Positions 4,519-9,088 of a stretch of 9,088 nt of DNA are shown one piece after another (position 1 is the stretch's first letter; each line of letters begins with the position of its first letter). Origin of the DNA: Candidatus Nomurabacteria bacterium. Its GTDB lineage: Bacteria; Patescibacteriota; Minisyncoccia; Phycocordibacterales; CALRBL01. Location of the stretch: contig CALRBL010000017.1 in NCBI GenBank assembly GCA_943354075.1, positions 1 to 9,088 of the forward strand, in the 5' to 3' direction. Below the pieces are notes generated by a model that saw only the letters and a list, made by a program, of their open reading frames with translations, was not told the origin of the DNA and searched no databases. The position numbers and the translations under genes were made by a program.

Positions 4519-4941
4519 TTATAGTGCGACCTCTACTTCCTTCTCAGTTGCAGCTTCAGCTTCAGGCTTTGCAGGACGCTTTTCCTTGTCTGCTATAAGG
4601 GTGCTCTCTTTGACAGTACCGACGATGAGGTGTCGAAGAATAACCTTGGAAGCATCAAGGGCTGTCTTTATCTTGCCGATCTCGGAAGGCGTAACACTGA
4701 ACTTGACCCAACCGAAATATGCCTTGGTGTGCTTGTCGACTGCATAAGCAAGTACCTTAAGCTCGGGAAGACCTTCAGAGATGATTTCTCCTCCTGCATT
4801 GGTGATAACAGACTTCACAGCGTCTGCATGCGTTCCAAGCGTATCTTCCGCCAAAGTAGGTATGAGATGATACCCCACCTCATAGATGCTTGCGTCCTGC
4901 TTTATTTCGCTGATTGCCTCGCTCTTTGTTTCTTTTGCCAT
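4519..4941 (-). CDS. rpsF: Ribosomal protein bS6
   Basis: bS6 pairs with bS18 on the small-subunit platform. The 140-residue product has the ferredoxin-like bS6 fold: YEVGYHLIPTL in strand 1, a helix around LGTHADAVKSVITNAGG, then LKVLAYAVDKHTKAYFGWVKFSV in the central strands, and SKVILRHLIVGTV in the last strand. An N-terminal extension of about 18 residues and a C-terminal Lys/Ala/Glu-rich tail (from about residue 118) flank the core, both common in this family. The start is 12 bases after the tatD stop, without a Shine-Dalgarno site, which suggests translational coupling within the operon. Confidence 0.95.
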   Translation of the reverse strand: MAKETKSEAISEIKQDASIYEVGYHLIPTLAEDTLGTHADAVKSVITNAGGEIISEGLPELKVLAYAVDKHTKAYFGWVKFSVTPSEIGKIKTALDASKVILRHLIVGTVKESTLIADKEKRPAKPEAEAATEKEVEVAL

Positions 4942-4953
4942 AGTCAGGCTAAC

Positions 4954-5757
4954 TTACCACACGAGGTTCCACTTTGCAACAGCATTCTTGAGTATTTCTT
5001 GAGCAACAGCCCCCTCCTCCAACCCCTTAATTTCAGCTATTTTCTTGACCACCTCAGTAACATAAGAAGGCTCATTTCGCTTGCCTCGATGAGGCTCTGG
5101 GGCCACAAACGGTGAGTCAGTCTCGGACATGATGCGATCGAGAGGGGCTGCTTTAAGTGCCGCATCGTAATCCCTCGCAAATGTGATGACTCCAGTGAAA
5201 GAAACACTGAAATCGAGATCGAAGTATGCCTTAGCCTCTTCAGGAGTTCCCGAGAAAAAATGGGCATTGCCACGAAGCTTCTCTCCGTACTCTTCTTTCT
5301 TGATCGCTAAAATTTCGAGAATGTCTTTAGTCGAGTTGCGTGCATGGATCATGAGAGGTTTGTCGTGCATCGCGGCAAAGTCGATGTGCTGACCAAAAAG
5401 AATTTTCTGGGTCTCTTTCGACTTCTCATCGATGTTTCCTTCCCTTCCATAGTCCAGTCCACATTCACCAACTCCAACCACCTTGGGATGCTTTACTAAT
5501 TCTTCAAAATTCTCGCGAGAAAAATGGGCAGTCATACCCGTCACCTTGTCGATCTCTGTCGGATGGATACCGATGCATGCAAAAATATTCTCGTGTTGCT
5601 CGGCAAGTGCCACCGCACTTCGTGAAGTCTCAAGAGAAGTTCCGATGAGAATAGTGGCGACGCCCGCTTCTTTCATGCGAGCAATCACCTCTTCCCTATC
5701 GGCATCATATTCCGGAAAGTTGAGATGAGAATGTATGTCTACGTATTTTATTTCCAT
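4954..5757 (-). CDS. tatD: TatD family metal-dependent DNase
   Basis: TatD enzymes are TIM-barrel hydrolases with 3'-5' exonuclease or deoxyribonuclease activity in DNA repair and turnover. The 267-residue form starting at ATG 5757 shows all family motifs: DIHSHLNFPEYD with the HxH metal ligands at the N-terminus, CIGIHP, VVGVGECGLDY (the GExGLDY Glu ligand), LMIHAR, AHFFSG (HxFSG His ligand) and SETDSPFVAPEPHRGKRNEP near the end. I chose 5757 because family members start only a few residues before the HxH strand. In-frame ATGs at 5808, 5799, 5772 and 5763 would translate through a perfect inverted repeat and are less likely. The product probably works in the cytoplasm. Confidence 0.94.
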   Translation of the reverse strand: MEIKYVDIHSHLNFPEYDADREEVIARMKEAGVATILIGTSLETSRSAVALAEQHENIFACIGIHPTEIDKVTGMTAHFSRENFEELVKHPKVVGVGECGLDYGREGNIDEKSKETQKILFGQHIDFAAMHDKPLMIHARNSTKDILEILAIKKEEYGEKLRGNAHFFSGTPEEAKAYFDLDFSVSFTGVITFARDYDAALKAAPLDRIMSETDSPFVAPEPHRGKRNEPSYVTEVVKKIAEIKGLEEGAVAQEILKNAVAKWNLVW

Positions 5758-5803
5758 AACCATGTCTGGCATTGTATCACGAGATGCAATGCCAGACATG
5801 GTT
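5758..5803. repeat. 17-bp perfect inverted repeat between metG and tatD
   Basis: AACCATGTCTGGCATTG (5758-5774) and CAATGCCAGACATGGTT (5787-5803) are exact reverse complements with a 12-base loop. It fills nearly the whole 53-base gap, ending directly against the tatD ATG. No T run follows on either strand, so it is not a standard intrinsic terminator. Next to it CATGGTTAA occurs twice in tandem (5797-5814). It may control tatD translation, protect or process the mRNA, or be a repeat insertion. Confidence 0.85.
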
Positions 5804-5810
5804 AACATGG

Positions 5811-7253
5811 TTAATCTTTTCTTTGAAACAGTGCTACTTCAGGCATTTTATTGGCTTTGATCGCCTCGATAATCTTTTTTGAAGTCTCCGGTAAGAACGG
5901 CTCAAGATGCTTGGCAACACCATGTAAACAGATAACAAGATTTTTGATAATTTCTTTCCCCTTCTCTGGATCGGTTTTCACCAACTTGAAGGGTTGAGTG
6001 CTTTGAATTTCCTCATCAAGCCCTTTCATTTTATCAAAAACAATATCAATCGCTTTTTTTATATTAAACCCTTCAAACGCCGCAACATACTCGTCACTCC
6101 ACACCTTGTTCGCTTCAGGAATTTCTACCGGCTCCAAAAGATTCGTCTCTGCCATTTTCAAAATTCGAGAAGTGAGATTACCAATACCATTTGCTAACTT
6201 CGCATTATAAGCATCCTTAAAATGATTCATGCTCATCGGACTGTCTTCAAACGAAGAGATCTCGCCAAGAAGATAATATCTAAGGGCTTCGGTTCCATAT
6301 TCGGTCACCACATCTTGTGGGTTGATGACATTACCAAGAGATTTCGACATCTTCACACCACCTTCTCCATTGATGAATCCTTCGACATAAACCTTGGAAG
6401 TATTCTTGATACCCGCGGCCATAAGCATCGCTTGCCACATCGCGGTCTGCTGACGAAGATTGTCTTTTCCGCAAAACTGCACGGTCTCGCCTTTCTCCCA
6501 AAATTTCTCAAACTGATCTTTATTTTCAGGCCATCCGAGCGTCGAAATATAATTAACGAGCGCGTCGAACCATACATACATAACATGATCAGCATCACCC
6601 GGAACCTCCACACCCCATGACATCTTTGATTTCTGTCGTGAAATACTGAAGTCTTGAAGTCCTGCTTTCACAAAATTTTTGATCTCATTATAACGGAAAT
6701 CAGGTACCACAAAATTGGGACTTGCTTCATAAAAAGCAAGGAGCTTTTCTTGAAACGCAGACCATTTGAAGAAATAATTTTCTTCGTTGATGATCTCGAT
6801 CTCACGGTTGGGATGAAGTGGACACTTTCCCTCAACCAATTCGGAATCAGTCTTCTCGAGCTCACAACCCACGCAATATTTTGCCTCGTAGCTTCCCTTA
6901 TAGATAAAACCGTTCTTATCGCAGATCTTCCAAAATTCCTGAGCGGCTTCAACATGATGCGCATCGGTCGTACGAATAAAATGTACCTCGTCTGAAATAC
7001 CAAGTATCTCCTTCAATCCGCGAAATGTTTCAGCATAGCCATCCACATATTCCTGCACATCCTTTCCCTCTTTTTCGGCAGCTACAAAAAGTTTTTGTCC
7101 GTGCTCGTCTGTTCCTGTATTGAAAAAGACTTCATATCCTTGGAGTTTCTTGAAGCGCGCAACAGAATCGGCGCGAATAAGTTCCATAGCAAAACCCACA
7201 TGAGGCTCGGCATTAACATATGGAAGCGTGGTGGTGATGTAGAAGCTTTTCAT
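5811..7253 (-). CDS. metG: Methionyl-tRNA synthetase
   Basis: The enzyme charges tRNA-Met with methionine in the cytosol. From ATG 7253 it is 480 residues. Class I motifs are FYITTTLPYVNAEPHVGFA with the HIGH-type site (about residues 4-22) and GGVKMSKSLGNV with KMSKS (301-305). A zinc knuckle of the form C-x2-C...C-x2-H (C127, C130, C144, H147) lies in the connective domain. GKDNLRQQTAMWQAMLMA replaces the common GKDxxRFHxxxWPA form, a variant I associate with CPR enzymes from memory. The anticodon-binding helical domain follows and there is no C-terminal EMAP/Trbp111-like domain. ATG 7262 is an alternative start three codons upstream; neither has a Shine-Dalgarno site. The gap to the peptidase stop is under 20 bases. 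Confidence 0.95.
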   Translation of the reverse strand: MKSFYITTTLPYVNAEPHVGFAMELIRADSVARFKKLQGYEVFFNTGTDEHGQKLFVAAEKEGKDVQEYVDGYAETFRGLKEILGISDEVHFIRTTDAHHVEAAQEFWKICDKNGFIYKGSYEAKYCVGCELEKTDSELVEGKCPLHPNREIEIINEENYFFKWSAFQEKLLAFYEASPNFVVPDFRYNEIKNFVKAGLQDFSISRQKSKMSWGVEVPGDADHVMYVWFDALVNYISTLGWPENKDQFEKFWEKGETVQFCGKDNLRQQTAMWQAMLMAAGIKNTSKVYVEGFINGEGGVKMSKSLGNVINPQDVVTEYGTEALRYYLLGEISSFEDSPMSMNHFKDAYNAKLANGIGNLTSRILKMAETNLLEPVEIPEANKVWSDEYVAAFEGFNIKKAIDIVFDKMKGLDEEIQSTQPFKLVKTDPEKGKEIIKNLVICLHGVAKHLEPFLPETSKKIIEAIKANKMPEVALFQRKD

Positions 7254-7271
7254 GATGGGCATCTTAGCCGT

Positions 7272-8540
7272 TTACAAAGAAATTGTACCATACACCGCCT
7301 TTTCGTCTTCGACGGGGCCAACCATGGCGATAGTGAGCCCTTCGGGGCGAAAAATGGCATGAGCGAGGGCTTGCACCTCCTCTGCGCTCACCGCTTCCCT
7401 TTTAGCAGACAATTTTTCAGGAGAAAGAATAGCGTCGTGATACACCTCTTGAAAACCATAAAAATCCGCCCAATCATTTGAAGTTTCAAGACCGAGAAAG
7501 AGATGTCCCTTTCGAAGATCTTTCACACGGCGAAGTTCGTCTTCGGGAACTACCTCTTCTTTCATTTTTCGAAGCTCTCCAAAAATTGCTTCGAGAGCTT
7601 TCCCGACATTTGCATTTGAAACGCCGACACTGATACTAAACACTCCGTAATCAAGCTCTGCACTGTGTCCTGAAGAAATATAATATGCCAAACCAAGTTC
7701 TTCACGAATACGATGGAAAAGTCGTGAACTCATCCCCGCACCAAGAATAGAACCGAGGAGTCCTGCTTGATATGCTTTTTCGTTGTAGCGATCGATCCCC
7801 GTTCGAAATGCAAGAACGATATGTGTTTGATCACTTTTTTTGTGATGAATAGTAACCTTTGCTTTCGATTGCTCATCGATCACTTTCACACGCTGCGACT
7901 TTGGTGATTTCGGGAGTGCTCCAAAATGCATTTCGATTTTGGGAATAATACTTTCATCAACTTTTCCTCCAATCACCACCACCGTTCCCTCCGGAACATA
8001 ATGCGCAGTATGATACGCGACCAAATCATCACGAGTGATCGCGGACACCGTTTCTTTAGTACCAATGATCGTACGACCCGCTGGTTGATCTCCAAAAACA
8101 GCTTCACCAAGAATATCCCAGACTTTGCTCTGCGGGCGATCTTCATACATATTGATCTCTTCGATCACCACACCCTTTTCTTTCTCGAGCTCAGATTCTG
8201 GAAAAGTAGAATTCAAATAGATGTCGGAAACGATATCGAGAATCTGTTCAGTCTTGTCGGCATGAGCTTTTGCATAGAAACCGGTGTAATCGGTGTTGGT
8301 GAAAGCGTTTGATGCGGCACCAAGACCGTCGAGTTCGCTGTTTATAATTTTAGAGGAAGGACGCTTGGTAGTTCCCTTGAAACACATATGCTCCAAAAAG
8401 TGTGAGATGCCATTTTCTGCTTTTTTCTCATATTCAGAGCCAGTTTCTGCAAGAACCATCACAGTCACTGTTGCTGTGTCCTTGAGAGGCGCGAGGATAA
8501 TACGAAGGCCGTTCGGGAGAGTTTTCTTGATGTAGGACAT
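7272..8540 (-). CDS. M16 family zinc metallopeptidase (insulinase/processing-protease type)
   Basis: The 422-residue protein is a single-chain M16B-type peptidase. The inverted zinc motif HFLEH is at residues 47-51, and the third zinc ligand is E128 in VVIEEINMYEDRP, matching the family's HxxEH-x76-E spacing. FKGTTKR, ASNAFTNTDYTGFYAKA and the C-terminal-domain segment SSRLFHRIREELGLAY, typical of M16 half two, are present, so it appears active. M16B enzymes commonly act as dimers on peptides or unfolded chains; the substrate here is unknown. No signal peptide is visible, so it is probably cytoplasmic. It is the first gene of the six-gene operon and its promoter predicts a leaderless mRNA. 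Confidence 0.95.
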   Translation of the reverse strand: MSYIKKTLPNGLRIILAPLKDTATVTVMVLAETGSEYEKKAENGISHFLEHMCFKGTTKRPSSKIINSELDGLGAASNAFTNTDYTGFYAKAHADKTEQILDIVSDIYLNSTFPESELEKEKGVVIEEINMYEDRPQSKVWDILGEAVFGDQPAGRTIIGTKETVSAITRDDLVAYHTAHYVPEGTVVVIGGKVDESIIPKIEMHFGALPKSPKSQRVKVIDEQSKAKVTIHHKKSDQTHIVLAFRTGIDRYNEKAYQAGLLGSILGAGMSSRLFHRIREELGLAYYISSGHSAELDYGVFSISVGVSNANVGKALEAIFGELRKMKEEVVPEDELRRVKDLRKGHLFLGLETSNDWADFYGFQEVYHDAILSPEKLSAKREAVSAEEVQALAHAIFRPEGLTIAMVGPVEDEKAVYGTISL

Positions 8541-8546
8541 TGGGTA

Positions 8547-8575
8547 TTTATACTACCATGTTACTTTATTTACAA
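8547..8575 (-). promoter_or_regulatory. Promoter of the M16-metG-tatD-rpsF-ssb-rpsR operon
   Basis: On the minus strand TTGTAA (8570-8575) and TATAAA (8547-8552) are separated by exactly 17 bases. The -10 box matches 5 of 6 and the -35 box 4 of 6. Seven bases on is 8540, the A of the peptidase ATG, so the transcript is predicted to be leaderless. No Shine-Dalgarno site is present, which agrees. Confidence 0.65.
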
Positions 8576-8590
8576 TTTTACAATCCAAAT

Positions 8591-8626
8591 AAAAAAATCC
8601 ACCCTCCTGCTTTCGCATCGGGGTGG
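8591..8626 (-). terminator. Intrinsic terminator after the small Cys/His protein gene
   Basis: CCACCC (8599-8604) and GGGTGG (8621-8626) form the stem. Inside it TGC/GCA closes a GAAA tetraloop as read on the minus strand. The stem is followed by ATTTTTTT on that strand. It lies about 25 bases past the stop of the 65-residue gene and separates it from the M16 operon promoter. Confidence 0.85.
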
Positions 8627-8651
8627 GGTTAGTTTGAGACGTTGGTCTTGG

Positions 8652-8849
8652 CTAAGAAAGAGCCAGTTCCAAAATGACCTTGTCGAGAAGTGTGTTGTGC
8701 TCAGAGGCACCGCACGTACATTTGCCGGCCATGTGGGGATCAACAGCCGAACAAGTCTCGTAATGTTCCTTCTTACCGCTTTCGAGCACTATTGTTGCTC
8801 GCATGATTTTCTGAATGAGCTTGAGCTCGTATGGGGTAGGTTGTGCCAT
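8652..8849 (-). CDS. Small Cys/His-containing protein, function unknown
   Basis: The 65-residue product is not one I can assign. It has an amphipathic N-terminal helix (YELKLIQKIMRATIVLE), a central cluster C33, H39, C44, C46, H51 in the form C-x5-H-x4-C-x-C-x4-H, and a C-terminal helix (LLDKVILELALS). The spacing suggests a small metal-binding knuckle; that is inference. The gene is well supported by AAAGGA six bases before the ATG, a terminator after it, and a likely operon partner 22 bases upstream. It may belong to an accessory or phage-derived set, but nothing in the window proves this. Confidence 0.7.
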   Translation of the reverse strand: MAQPTPYELKLIQKIMRATIVLESGKKEHYETCSAVDPHMAGKCTCGASEHNTLLDKVILELALS

Positions 8850-8855
8850 TTGATT

Positions 8856-8861
8856 TCCTTT
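8856..8861 (-). promoter_or_regulatory. Shine-Dalgarno site of the small Cys/His gene
   Basis: AAAGGA on the minus strand sits six bases before ATG 8849. It is the clearest ribosome-binding site in the window and stands out because most neighbouring genes lack one. Confidence 0.7.
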
Positions 8862-8871
8862 CTATTTACTG

Positions 8872-9088
8872 TTACTCCTCGATATCAGCGAAGATACAAA
8901 AGATGAGATCCATCGCGCGCTCCACGTCTTCATGACGAGCAAAGGCATAAGTGATGCCGAGATATGCCTGAAACTCACCGGCGATTGCCGCGGTGTAGCG
9001 CCCGATGAGAGTCGAACATGCAGCATGTGTAGGTAAATTGGACAGTTCGATGACAGCCCACAGTGATTGACGAATTGCTCGCGAAACG
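8872..9088 (-). CDS. Unidentified gene, 3' end only
   Basis: On the minus strand an open frame enters from the window edge (first full codon at 9087) and runs 71 codons to TAA at 8872-8874. The visible C-terminus begins VSRAIRQSLWAVIELSNLP and ends DLIFCIFADIEE. It is rich in Ala, Ile and aromatic residues and probably alpha-helical, with a hydrophobic stretch around GRYTAAIAGEFQAYLGITYAF that could be buried rather than membrane-spanning. I recognise no family. The frame stays open over its whole visible length, and the next gene starts 22 bases later with its own Shine-Dalgarno site, which supports a two-gene unit. Confidence 0.6.
   Translation of the reverse strand, partial: VSRAIRQSLWAVIELSNLPTHAACSTLIGRYTAAIAGEFQAYLGITYAFARHEDVERAMDLIFCIFADIEE

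Noticed and set aside
5758..5808. tatD start at 5808, adding 17 residues
   Set aside because: The extension is encoded by the perfect inverted repeat and is not seen in the TatD family, whose HxH motif lies near the N-terminus.

Overview
The window looks like a chromosomal segment from a Candidate Phyla Radiation (Patescibacteria, probably Parcubacteria-like) bacterium. This is an inference from protein style: a very short bS18, a methionyl-tRNA synthetase with the QQTAMWQ variant after GKDNLR, a small four-helix-bundle Avd next to a DGR reverse transcriptase, and few recognisable Shine-Dalgarno sites. No rRNA, tRNA, CRISPR array or insertion sequence was seen.

Left part (1-993, + strand): the 3' part of elongation factor P, then a complete RelB/DinJ-YafQ type II toxin-antitoxin pair. 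The pair's promoter is embedded in an inverted repeat that runs up to the antitoxin ATG.

Middle (1004-3733): a complete diversity-generating retroelement (DGR). In minus-strand order it holds a 213-residue target gene whose last codons are the variable repeat (VR, 2889-3011), a spacer with a terminator, the template repeat (TR, 2398-2520) with its own likely promoter and terminator, and the reverse transcriptase (1004-1984). The accessory gene avd (2016-2360) lies on the opposite strand between TR and RT. VR and TR differ at 14 of 123 positions. All 14 fall on adenines of the TR coding strand, and all 13 affected codons change amino acid. This is the signature of adenine-specific mutagenic retrohoming. 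A C10 homopolymer beside a palindromic TAATATTA separates the divergent RT and avd genes and could be a switch or a sequencing artefact.

Right part (3768-8540, all minus strand): a tightly packed housekeeping operon read as M16 peptidase, metG, tatD, rpsF, ssb, rpsR. It has a good promoter before the peptidase, placed so that transcription should start on the ATG, and a terminator hairpin after rpsR. A 17-bp perfect inverted repeat fills the metG-tatD gap. Upstream of this operon (8591-9088) lie a small Cys/His-containing protein with a clear Shine-Dalgarno site and terminator, and the 3' end of an unidentified gene.

Taken together, a surface- or ligand-diversifying DGR and a toxin-antitoxin pair form an accessory island between efp and the rpsF-ssb-rpsR operon.
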